Positions 14,588 through 21,809 of a stretch of DNA of 21,811 bases are shown in pieces. The stretch comes from Bacteroidota bacterium (GTDB lineage: Bacteria > Bacteroidota > Bacteroidia > Chitinophagales > Chitinophagaceae). Location: the NCBI GenBank assembly GCA_023426425.1, contig JAFAAT010000077.1, positions 1 to 21,811 of the forward strand. The letters run 5' to 3'. Position 1 is the first letter of the stretch. Each line of letters opens with the position of its first letter. Both the position numbers and the translations under genes were made by a program. Below the pieces are notes generated by a model, which did no database searches, had not been told where the DNA came from, and worked only from the letters and a program-made list of their open reading frames with translations.

Positions 14588-14618
14588 CCGGAAGAAGAAA
14601 TTCTTCCGGTTTTTTTTT
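14588..14618 (+). terminator. Terminator after the peroxidase gene
   Basis: CCGGAAGAA-GAAA-TTCTTCCGG (14588-14609), a perfect 9-bp stem with a GAAA loop, followed by nine Ts. It starts 19 nt after the stop. Confidence 0.93.
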
Positions 14619-14645
14619 AGTTTAACTCCTTCTAATCACACAAAA

Positions 14646-15356
14646 ATGAAAAAATCACTCCTGACCTTGCTTGCGATTGTGAGCATTACCACCCATCTTT
14701 CGGCCCAGGAAGAACCAGAACCAGCCCGTGGAAGGATATTTAATCATAGCATTGGCGTGCAGGCAAACGAATTGATACGGCAGGTGTTTAATTTCAACAA
14801 TACTAATACACAGAATGGCATCAACAATCCGTACTTGTTGGTCTACTCGTTGAATCTTGCGAACTCCGGCTGGGGGATCAGGACCGGTGTTGGTTATACC
14901 TACAGAACATTTACCGACGATGATGGTATTACCAGGAGAGAGACGGACCTGAATGTGCTGAATGTACGTTTCGGATTGGAGAAAGCTTTTCAACTCACTC
15001 CGAAATGGTCCACAGGAATTGGAATCGACGGTGTGATGAACAATGACAATAACGAAACGAAAAGTACCACCCGGGGCTTTGATACAACTGTAACAGTAAC
15101 AACTTCCAACATCAGCAGCGTTGGAGGAGGCGCCATGGGCTGGGTGCGATACAATATCAACGAGCGAGTACAGATAGGAACCGAAGCAAGTTTCTACTAC
15201 GTAACAGGCGATCAGAAACAGGAGATTTCCATAACCACCAGAACTAACATCGGGGGCGGATCCACCTGGAATACGGTTGTGTCTAAAGTAGACAACGAGT
15301 TTGGAGAAGGAATCTTCAGGGTGCCTGTTGCCATATACCTGCTTATCCGGTTTTAG
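14646..15356 (+). CDS. Outer-membrane beta-barrel protein, OmpA/OprF-barrel-like
   Basis: 236 residues with a standard signal peptide (MKKSLLTLLAIVSI...LSAQ, cleavage after about residue 20). The mature part alternates short amphipathic beta strands with polar turns (GWGIRTGVGYTYRTF, LNVRFGLEKAF, AMGWVRYNINERVQIGTEA) and ends in the aromatic strand PVAIYLLIRF. This suggests a small barrel of about eight strands. The ligand is unknown. It has its own upstream terminator boundary and a likely terminator after it. Confidence 0.8.
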   Translation: MKKSLLTLLAIVSITTHLSAQEEPEPARGRIFNHSIGVQANELIRQVFNFNNTNTQNGINNPYLLVYSLNLANSGWGIRTGVGYTYRTFTDDDGITRRETDLNVLNVRFGLEKAFQLTPKWSTGIGIDGVMNNDNNETKSTTRGFDTTVTVTTSNISSVGGGAMGWVRYNINERVQIGTEASFYYVTGDQKQEISITTRTNIGGGSTWNTVVSKVDNEFGEGIFRVPVAIYLLIRF

Positions 15357-15384
15357 ATAGTCATACTATATCTCTTGCAGTTGG

Positions 15385-15414
15385 TGGCCACGGCCATGCA
15401 GCAGTGCATTTTTT
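15385..15414 (+). terminator. Likely terminator after the small barrel gene
   Basis: Two adjacent hairpins, TGGCCACGGCCA (15385-15396) and ATGCA-GCAG-TGCAT (15396-15409), run into a T-tract to 15414. Confidence 0.55.
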
Positions 15415-15478
15415 ATCTATAACAAGTTGAGTATGATTTTTGCTCAATGCTTAACATCTTTGGGCAGCTTTTGTGCGT

Positions 15479-17341
15479 ATGCGTCTGATTGGTAAATCAT
15501 TTCTCCTTAGTCTTCTATTCTGCCTGGCGGGGTGCCTGGTGAGGGGGCAGGATGCCAAATCCGACAGTAGCCAGGTAAAACCGAAAACAGCATCAGGTAG
15601 ATTTCTGCACAACATTTTCCAGGACGCACTGAATTCAATCAAAAGAGGCCCTTCCAATGATACAGCAGACCCCCAGGACATTCTTATTGCGAAGTCAGAG
15701 CAGTCTTTCAGCCGGTACCAGGGAAAAATCATCCGCAATATCGAAATAAGGCATTTCGGATTTGAGCGGACATTCACCGATACAAGTAACAGAATCAACT
15801 ACATTGGTACAAAAATCCTCAATACCCTGCATACGGATACGAGAGAGTGGGTGATCCGACAAAACCTTTTCTTTAGCGAAAACGTTCCGCTTCATGCCTC
15901 TAAACTGGCAGATAATGAGCGGTTTTTACGTACACTGGAGTTTATCCAGGACGCAAGGATATTCGTCTACCCTGTGGGTTTAGATATGGATTCCGTCGAC
16001 GTGCTTGTAATCACAAAAGACCTGTTCAGCTTAACCGGCTCGCTTGATTTTAACAGCATCACCCACGTGAGAACCCGTCTGGCAGAAGCCAACTTTATGG
16101 GTATGGCCCAGCGTATCCAGGGCACGCTTCTATGGGATCGTGAACGGGATCCGCGCATGGGCTACGAAGTTCTCTACAGTAAGTCAAACATCGGCGGCAG
16201 CTTTATCAATGGGACGGTAGCCTACACCCAGATAAACACTGGACGCAGTGAAGGGCATGAGAACGAAAAAGCATTTTTCTTCAGGCTTGATCGTCCTCTG
16301 GTCTCTCCATTTTCCCACGTGGCCGGTGGCTTTGAAATGAGTGTCAACCGGGCAGAGAATGTGTACCGTAAGCCTGACAGCCTATATTATAACTATGGCT
16401 ACAACCTCTACGATGGGTGGGTGGGATACAACCTTGGAACAAAGAAACTTCAGGAAGACAAAAATTACGGACTGAACAGAAACCGTGTTTTTCTCTCTAT
16501 GAGATATCTGCATACAAGCTTTCTAAAGACCCCTAAGCAAATTGGAGATAACTATGATCCTATTTACAATGATCGCGCAGCATTCCTGGGCCAGGTGAGT
16601 GTTTTCAGACAAGACTTTTATAAGCTAAACTACATCTATGGTTTCGGAACAACGGAGGACGTTCCTATGGGCTACCTTGTCTCAGTCACTGGTGGCTGGC
16701 ACAGGCAGCTGGATCTGGAACGGCCCTATTTTGGTTTTGAAGCACACCAATATGTAGTGACACCAAAGGGCGGATTTGTAAACGCCGTTTTCAAGACAGG
16801 TGGCTTCTACAGAGACGGTGCTATGGAAGATGCCAGCACACTGGCAAGTGTAGACGTTTACACCAAGATTTTCTTCATCAAGGACTGGCGCCTGCGGGAA
16901 CATATTCGGGTAAGCTACACCCAACTAAAAAACCGCCTGACCAATGAACCACTGCGCCTCAACAACCAATATGGCCTGTATGAGTTCAATACCGGTGAAA
17001 TTACCGGCGAACGCAGGATCAGTATGTTTGCAGAGTCGATCCTATACACAAACAAAAAACTGATTGGCTTCAGATTTGCTCCTTTTGTCTCTGGCGGGTT
17101 CACCCTTATGACACCAGAAAATGTTGCGTTTAAGAAGTCGGATATTTACACCGGTATAGGTGCAGGAATCAGAACACGAAATGAGAACCTCATATTCGGA
17201 ACCATCGAACTGCTCGGCATGTTCTTCCCACGTACTGCTTATGGCATCGAGCAGTTTACTGTGAAACTTACCTCAGATATTCAGTTCCGCTACCGCACGA
17301 ACTTTGTGAATGCACCTGACTTTGTGCACCCAAATCTTTAG
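15479..17341 (+). CDS. POTRA-containing outer-membrane barrel protein (Omp85/BamA-TamA-like)
   Basis: 620 residues from ATG 15479 (an in-frame GTG at 15473 would add two). The signal sequence is followed by a POTRA-like segment at about 85-185 (GKIIRNIEIRHFGF, then WVIRQNLFFSENVPLHASKL, RFLRTLEFIQDARIFVYP, VDVLVITKDLFSL). After residue 190 the rest is beta-rich with aromatic-ended strands, consistent with a 12-16-strand barrel. The signal peptide contains LAGC, so either lipidation or signal peptidase I cleavage before QDAK is possible. Omp85 proteins insert or export outer-membrane proteins; this is a small divergent member, so substrate is unknown. Its stop is only 4 nt from the convergent egtD stop. 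Confidence 0.75.
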   Translation: MRLIGKSFLLSLLFCLAGCLVRGQDAKSDSSQVKPKTASGRFLHNIFQDALNSIKRGPSNDTADPQDILIAKSEQSFSRYQGKIIRNIEIRHFGFERTFTDTSNRINYIGTKILNTLHTDTREWVIRQNLFFSENVPLHASKLADNERFLRTLEFIQDARIFVYPVGLDMDSVDVLVITKDLFSLTGSLDFNSITHVRTRLAEANFMGMAQRIQGTLLWDRERDPRMGYEVLYSKSNIGGSFINGTVAYTQINTGRSEGHENEKAFFFRLDRPLVSPFSHVAGGFEMSVNRAENVYRKPDSLYYNYGYNLYDGWVGYNLGTKKLQEDKNYGLNRNRVFLSMRYLHTSFLKTPKQIGDNYDPIYNDRAAFLGQVSVFRQDFYKLNYIYGFGTTEDVPMGYLVSVTGGWHRQLDLERPYFGFEAHQYVVTPKGGFVNAVFKTGGFYRDGAMEDASTLASVDVYTKIFFIKDWRLREHIRVSYTQLKNRLTNEPLRLNNQYGLYEFNTGEITGERRISMFAESILYTNKKLIGFRFAPFVSGGFTLMTPENVAFKKSDIYTGIGAGIRTRNENLIFGTIELLGMFFPRTAYGIEQFTVKLTSDIQFRYRTNFVNAPDFVHPNL

Positions 17342-17345
17342 ACCG

Positions 17346-18308
17346 CTACTTTTCGAACAATACATCTGCAAACATATTGCGGCTGTCCGTGAAAGTCTCA
17401 ACGATTCTAAGTTCATTCTTATCGGCAAACTCATTTATAGTCATCTCATCAAACTTCTGGGAGATCTCTGTAAAGATTGCCTCATGTGCCTTGAAGTAAA
17501 GTTTCTGCTCTGCAGCTCCTATATAGACTTCCTGAGCGCATAAACTTACCAGATAGCTCTTCGCTGCACCAATCAGCGGATCATACACGGCCAGGTGAGT
17601 GAATTTGGTAACGTCAAAGTTTGCGTCCAGTTCACGGTTGATCCGCTTCAGAAGATTTAGGTTAAACTCTTTTGTGATACCCTCCTTGTCGCTATAAGCG
17701 CTTAGTATGGTGTGTGGGTTCTTCTTGAGATCGAAACCTACGAGTAGTTTATCACCTTCCATCATCATTTGACTGATGCGGCAAACAAAGTCGGAAGCCT
17801 CGCGCAGCTGAAAGTTTCCAATGTTGCTTCCCAGGAAAAGGAAAAGCTTTGGTACGTCTTTCTGAAGTACCGGTGAAGAAAGTGCCTCGAAATATTCTCC
17901 TTCTATCCCATAAACCGGAACCCTCCCCTGGAATTCACGTTCTATGCTTTCAGTAAGCGCTTCAAGTACATTGTGAGAGATATCTATCGGGAAGTATTCG
18001 AACTGTATATTTTGTTGCAGGAGCTCCTTAAGCAGCAGTTTTGTTTTCCAGCCATCGCCAGCACCCAACTCTATTACCTGCACTGGCTGATGGGTTACAG
18101 CTTTGTTGATAATTCTGCGGGACTGGAACTTAAATATTTCATGTTCGGCGCGCGTCAGATAATATTCCGGCATCGCCATGATCATTCTAAAAAGCTGATT
18201 GCCTTTTGCGTCATAGAAATATTTCGATGGAAGGTATTTGGGATTACCAGTGAGTCCCTTCATCACATCTGACAAAAACAAGGCGGATTCCTGAAGAATA
18301 GCGGGCAT
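17346..18308 (-). CDS. egtD: L-histidine N-alpha-trimethyltransferase
   Basis: 320 residues from ATG 18308; a GTG at 18347 in the same frame would add 13. The ATG is preferred because it puts family residues at their usual numbers: SKYFYD, MPEYYLTR (47-53), SAM-binding ELGAGDG (80-86), histidine-binding GSNIGNF (160-166) and EISQKF with E281/S283, one off the E282/S284 pair of mycobacterial EgtD. It transfers three methyl groups from SAM to the histidine amino nitrogen, giving hercynine. It is last in a run with egtB 57 nt upstream (18 nt if GTG is used). Confidence 0.93.
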   Translation of the reverse strand: MPAILQESALFLSDVMKGLTGNPKYLPSKYFYDAKGNQLFRMIMAMPEYYLTRAEHEIFKFQSRRIINKAVTHQPVQVIELGAGDGWKTKLLLKELLQQNIQFEYFPIDISHNVLEALTESIEREFQGRVPVYGIEGEYFEALSSPVLQKDVPKLFLFLGSNIGNFQLREASDFVCRISQMMMEGDKLLVGFDLKKNPHTILSAYSDKEGITKEFNLNLLKRINRELDANFDVTKFTHLAVYDPLIGAAKSYLVSLCAQEVYIGAAEQKLYFKAHEAIFTEISQKFDEMTINEFADKNELRIVETFTDSRNMFADVLFEK

Positions 18309-18365
18309 ATGGTTGAGTTTATAAGAAAGGATTAAAAACCGTTCCACCGGGTTGCCGCCATCCTC

Positions 18366-19538
18366 TCATAGATAGCGGATTAGTCGAACTCCGGCAAACT
18401 GCCATTGCATCTGCGGATGAAAGAAATTCCTGTAACTCACGCGGCTGTGACCCTGCGGGGTAGCGAAAGACCCACCTCGTAACACCATCTGGTTAATCAT
18501 GAATTTCCCGTTGTACTCACCAATTGCACCAGGAGCAACCGTATAACCGGGATATGGCAAATAGGCACTGCGGGTCCACTGCCACACAATATCCCGGAAA
18601 TGCTGCGGAAAGGTCCTCGCCGCGGCTTCCCATTCAAACTCTGTCGGCAGATGTAATCCCTTCCAGTTGGCGTAGGCGTCAGCCTCAAAATAGCTGAGAT
18701 GCATCGCAGGCAAATCAGGATCAAGCTCCCGGAGCCCGTCAAAATGAAAGAAGCACCATTTGCCATCTTTCAGGTGCCAGTACATAGGACAGGAGACGTT
18801 TGAAGTTCTTAGCCATTGCCAACCTTCCTGGAGCCAGTACCTGAAGTTCGTGTAACCACCTGCTTCTATGAATTCGAGGTACTCACCATTTGTTACAGGC
18901 CGGTCCATGATTTCGAAATTCTGTATAAACTGCCTGTGCTTCGGCAATTCATTATCGAAACAGAACCCCTCCCCTTCATATCCAATCTCATAAATCCCCT
19001 CCTGCTGCTTTAACCAGTTTATGTCTTTCGGGAACCCAAGGTGACTGATAGATCTTTTTAAGTCGCAGACTGGAAGCAGCGGGTGCTGAGCAAAGATGTA
19101 CTTTATATCCGTCTGCAATAACTCCTGGTGTTGCTGTTCATGCTGAATACCTATTGTGGTGAGTTCAATGATTTTCTTTTCCTCAATACGATCAAGTAGT
19201 TGCTGCATCGCATTATCCACATATGCCCTGTAGGCAAAAACCTCCTCCACAGTTGGCCTGAAAAGCAAGCCCCGGTGATTGCGCGCCACCCTGTCGCCGA
19301 TTGTTTCATAGTAACTGTTGAAAAGGTAGTTGAAGTCGGGATCGACTACACTATAGCCCTGCAGGTATTCCTTGAGGAGAAACGTTTCGAAGAACCAGGT
19401 TGTATGCCCCAGGTGCCACTTAGGTGGGCTGACAAAGTCTGCAGGCTGCACTACGTAGTCTTCTGGTAGCAGTGTATCACAAAAAGAAACAGTTGCCGCT
19501 CTTACACGCAGGTATTCCTTTCGAATCTGTAAGCTCAT
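18366..19538 (-). CDS. egtB: Ergothioneine sulfoxide synthase
   Basis: 390 residues. The DinB-like N-terminal domain holds the non-haem iron ligands H45 (WHLGHTTWF) and H133/H137 (HEQQHQE). The C-terminal FGE-sulfatase domain has PVTNGEYLEFIEAGGY, LPTEFEWEAAAR and RGGSFATPQGHSRVSYRNFF. It joins hercynine to a thiol donor with oxygen, forming the sulfoxide. A Tyr pair, Y76-Y77 (FNSYYETIG), lies 31-32 residues after H45. The start ATG overlaps the EcsC-family stop as ATGA, so translation is coupled. No egtA, egtC or egtE is in the window, so donor thiol supply and the final C-S lyase lie elsewhere or differ. Confidence 0.94.
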   Translation of the reverse strand: MSLQIRKEYLRVRAATVSFCDTLLPEDYVVQPADFVSPPKWHLGHTTWFFETFLLKEYLQGYSVVDPDFNYLFNSYYETIGDRVARNHRGLLFRPTVEEVFAYRAYVDNAMQQLLDRIEEKKIIELTTIGIQHEQQHQELLQTDIKYIFAQHPLLPVCDLKRSISHLGFPKDINWLKQQEGIYEIGYEGEGFCFDNELPKHRQFIQNFEIMDRPVTNGEYLEFIEAGGYTNFRYWLQEGWQWLRTSNVSCPMYWHLKDGKWCFFHFDGLRELDPDLPAMHLSYFEADAYANWKGLHLPTEFEWEAAARTFPQHFRDIVWQWTRSAYLPYPGYTVAPGAIGEYNGKFMINQMVLRGGSFATPQGHSRVSYRNFFHPQMQWQFAGVRLIRYL

Positions 19539-20278
19539 AAAGATGTATTATTGGTGGAATGGTCACGAAACCAGCGCAGCCGGTATGTATTCATGGCTGT
19601 ATGTCCCAGCCTTGTTGTGAGACGGTGATTAACCCAGGCTCCGGTGACGGCACCCACACCGGGGATCATTTGAATCAGTTTCGCGAGGTCTATATAATCC
19701 CGGTATTGTTGCTGAAACGTTCTCCAGTCGAAATCTTCTGCCGATTGAGCAGCTATATCAGTTTCAGGCCAATCAGTCAGTATGCTATAAACCTCCTTTC
19801 GATATCTCTTGTTCGAAAAGCAGGCCTGAAAGGTATAAAGCAGGTAGAGCCGCTCGCGAAACATTTTTAGATCGTATCCATAAAGAGCAGCAATTTCTGT
19901 CAGCAATTTCAACTTAATAGAAAGCCAAAGGGGAAAATCTGCAAGGCTCGAAAGGATTCCACCAGCCCCGGTTACCGCACCTTCAATTGATGCAGTGCCT
20001 GCATAGGCAGCTATTTTGTCCCGCACGAGTGCTTCCCGGTATTGAAGCGTTTCGTCCTGCAAAGGTCTGGCAGTTATCCACCCTGATCCGGTAATCACGG
20101 TGTTCACCATATTCTTTAAGGCAGATGTGACAATCTGGTGAAATTTTTCAGGAAGCGCTTTGTTTATCCTTTGCTGCACCGTTTCCGATAGCCTGCTCCC
20201 GATCCCCGGGTTCTTCAGCATTTCCCTGCGCCAGTCTTCCAGCTCCTTTGCTACGAGTTGTTCATAATCCGGATGCAT
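19535..20278 (-). CDS. EcsC-family membrane-associated protein
   Basis: 247 residues with the EcsC-family pattern. A basic/acidic helical N-terminus precedes a Gly/Ala-rich hydrophobic segment (about 90-130: GAVTGAGGILSSLADFPLWL, then LKLLTEIAALYGYDL). A C-terminal IPGVGAVTGAWVNHRLTTRLG is followed by a basic tail. In Bacillus, EcsC is encoded with the EcsAB transporter, but its biochemical role is unclear. Here it is translationally coupled to egtB by a 4-nt ATGA overlap and follows a lipoprotein gene by 34 nt, so a link to ergothioneine synthesis or transport is inferred from position only. Confidence 0.82.
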   Translation of the reverse strand: MHPDYEQLVAKELEDWRREMLKNPGIGSRLSETVQQRINKALPEKFHQIVTSALKNMVNTVITGSGWITARPLQDETLQYREALVRDKIAAYAGTASIEGAVTGAGGILSSLADFPLWLSIKLKLLTEIAALYGYDLKMFRERLYLLYTFQACFSNKRYRKEVYSILTDWPETDIAAQSAEDFDWRTFQQQYRDYIDLAKLIQMIPGVGAVTGAWVNHRLTTRLGHTAMNTYRLRWFRDHSTNNTSL

Positions 20279-20312
20279 CGTCTTAAGTCTTAATGATCAT
20301 ACCAGGCTAGCC

Positions 20313-20714
20313 TCAACGTTGCAGTGTATCAGCCCCTGAGACCTTCCGTATATGGCAGCAGTCTGCTTCAATGACAAAAGGTTCCTCCAAAACTTTCTGA
20401 CCATTTTGCATTCCCACGAGTCTGAATTCATCTTTCTGCTGTTGCAGCTTCTGGCGATAAGAATCGTCCAGCACCACATACACACCTCCGCCAATAGACT
20501 GGTCAGGTATAATTTTCTCACCGGTACTCGTTCTAATGGTATATACCTCATCCAGAGAAGCCGGCATTCCGTCCGGACCGGACACCTGCACGGTGACCAT
20601 CGAGAAAATCTCCGTGCATGCAATATCCTCAGGACACTGACGGCGATCGCAGGATGATGCCATCAACAATGGAGAGGCAAGGACAAGTGAAAATGCTATA
20701 ATGATTCGGTGCAT
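20313..20714 (-). CDS. Small secreted lipoprotein, first gene of the Egt run
   Basis: 133 residues with a lipoprotein signal peptide (MHRIIIAFSLVLAS...LMASSC, lipidated C22). The mature part is Cys-rich near its start (C27, C33) and holds a vicinal pair CC in DCCHIRKVSG near the C-terminus. Vicinal cysteines can act in redox or metal binding, but no family is recognised. A competing shorter frame at 20297-20623 lacks a signal and is a shadow. It lies 34 nt before the EcsC gene and probably shares its transcript. A weak -7-like element (TAACTTTA) lies just upstream on the minus strand. Confidence 0.8.
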   Translation of the reverse strand: MHRIIIAFSLVLASPLLMASSCDRRQCPEDIACTEIFSMVTVQVSGPDGMPASLDEVYTIRTSTGEKIIPDQSIGGGVYVVLDDSYRQKLQQQKDEFRLVGMQNGQKVLEEPFVIEADCCHIRKVSGADTLQR

Positions 20715-20811
20715 AACCTTAAAGTTAGTTAAGTCCAGGATAATCTATGATAGGGCTTTAGACCCACACAACCTTTCCGAATAAAGCCTTCCGTTCCGAT
20801 TTCTTAAAATC

Positions 20812-20830
20812 TCCGGGCTTTAGCCCGTGG
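20812..20830. repeat. GGGCT-TT-AGCCC hairpin
   Basis: A 5-bp perfect arm pair in TCCGGGCTTTAGCCCGTGG. A decayed version (GGGCTTTAGACCC) sits at 20752-20764. Such GGGC-TTTA-type intergenic hairpins recur in Bacteroidota genomes (from memory), so this is likely a member of a dispersed repeat family. Confidence 0.5.
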
Positions 20831-20870
20831 TGTGTTTAGTAACCCTGCAACCGGTGATCACCGCCGGGAA

Positions 20871-20913
20871 GAAATCCGAATACCGAATGTCGAAATCCGA
20901 AACAAATTCAAAA
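20871..20913. repeat. Copy 1 of a 43-bp perfect direct repeat
   Basis: 43 nt identical to 21017-21059. Internally it repeats GAAATCCGAA (20871-20880 and 20892-20901) around TACCGAATG. The CGGTGATCACCG palindrome (20852-20863) lies just before it. Confidence 0.85.
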
Positions 20914-20943
20914 CCGAGAATGTTCAAATTCAAATGGGCCACA

Positions 20944-21012
20944 GGTCATCCCGCCGAGATCTCAGGTGAGTATTACCTGGCCATCTTCTTAAAGCCAGTG
21001 CCCGGGATGACC
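20944..21012. repeat. 10-bp inverted repeat around a hairpin
   Basis: GGTCATCCCG (20944-20953) is the exact reverse complement of CGGGATGACC (21003-21012). Between them CAGGT (20964-20968) and ACCTG (20976-20980) form an inner hairpin. The outer inverted repeat stands directly before copy 2 of the 43-bp repeat. Confidence 0.55.
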
Positions 21013-21016
21013 GGCG

Positions 21017-21059
21017 GAAATCCGAATACCGAATGTCGAAATCCGAAACAAATTCAAAA
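21017..21059. repeat. Copy 2 of the 43-bp perfect direct repeat
   Basis: Identical over 43 nt to 20871-20913, with 103 nt between them. Each is preceded by a CCGG-rich stretch. Neither encodes a supported protein; open frames here arise from low-complexity sequence. Confidence 0.85.
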
Positions 21060-21203
21060 TTCAAAAGCTTCAGATATCTAAAGGTATCATCAAAGAGTTC
21101 CCGGGGAACCTGCAATTGCAAAGATAGATTGGGGAGCAGCGGTATTATGTTACACACGTTACACGAGAGGCCTCAAATGCAGCCTGGGCGCGGAAAACTT
21201 CTT

Positions 21204-21227
21204 AAAAAAATGGTGATTTTTTCACCA
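21204..21227 (-). terminator. Likely terminator of the right-edge gene
   Basis: On the minus strand TGGTGA-AAAAA-TCACCA is followed by seven Ts (complement of 21204-21210). It lies about 150 nt after the stop at 21381, which makes the 11-bp array at 21288 part of that gene's 3' UTR. Confidence 0.55.
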
Positions 21228-21287
21228 AAAAGACCTGAAAAACTGCGGACTTTTTAAAAGAGCGTTCAGCCGGAGGAAAATGGAGCA

Positions 21288-21342
21288 TCACTTACCGCTA
21301 TTAAGCACTATTACACTACTTTCACACCGCTTTCACACCACT
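21288..21342. repeat. 11-bp tandem array, 3 to 5 units
   Basis: Units TTCACACCGCT (21321-21331) and TTCACACCACT (21332-21342), preceded by a related ATTACACTACT (21310-21320) and two more diverged units. A CT recurs at the end of each unit. It lies 39 nt beyond the stop of the right-edge gene. Confidence 0.75.
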
Positions 21343-21380
21343 TTCCCCCGGGAGTTAGCGGATAAAAAAGGGAACGGGGT

Positions 21381-21809
21381 TTACAGCACGTCCTCCTCGC
21401 GGAGGAGCACAAAGCAATATTTTGTTGGATTTTCCTTCTCAATAAACAAATGGATATTCCCCTGCAATACGTGCAGTTTTAAGCTGGTTTCGCCGAGGTT
21501 GAAAAGATGGCTGATATATTCCCGCTGTATCCCGTTTTCAGTGTGCGTGTAGATCAACCTGGTTTTTTCAGTCTCCACGGCAATCGTTCGCCCGATCAGG
21601 TAAGTAGACGAACCATATTTCAGGGCGGTGATATAGTCCGGGTTGTCCACTTGCTCGATATAGGCATTATCGACGAATTCACAGAAGTCGTACTGGAGGA
21701 TCACCTCTTTACATTTTTTTCTCAATTGCTCAAGGGCAGCCTTTACGTCAGCTTCCTGGGGCTCGACTGGTCGCGCGTATATCCAGTTTCTAATTTTCTG
21801 TACGCCTAT
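21381..21809 (-). CDS. 5'-truncated protein of unknown function
   Basis: The frame is open to the right edge, giving at least 142 residues ending in LREEDVL. The ATG-less 114-residue reading that starts at a TTG (21725) is only its tail; the frame continues upstream through RNWIYARPVEPQEADVKAAL. The protein is soluble and mixed alpha/beta, with several aromatic and Cys residues (CKEVILQYDFCEFVDNAYIE, GQ-less strand-rich middle YGSSTYLIGRTIAVETEK). I do not recognise a family. Confidence 0.65.
   Translation of the reverse strand: MGVQKIRNWIYARPVEPQEADVKAALEQLRKKCKEVILQYDFCEFVDNAYIEQVDNPDYITALKYGSSTYLIGRTIAVETEKTRLIYTHTENGIQREYISHLFNLGETSLKLHVLQGNIHLFIEKENPTKYCFVLLREEDVL

Noticed and set aside
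20297..20623. 108-codon minus-strand frame
   Set aside because: Overlaps the lipoprotein gene, which has a clear signal peptide and lipobox; this frame has neither.
20827..21257. Two plus-strand frames over the 43-bp repeats
   Set aside because: They share the same translated low-complexity segment because of the direct repeat, and have no start context or homology that I recognise.
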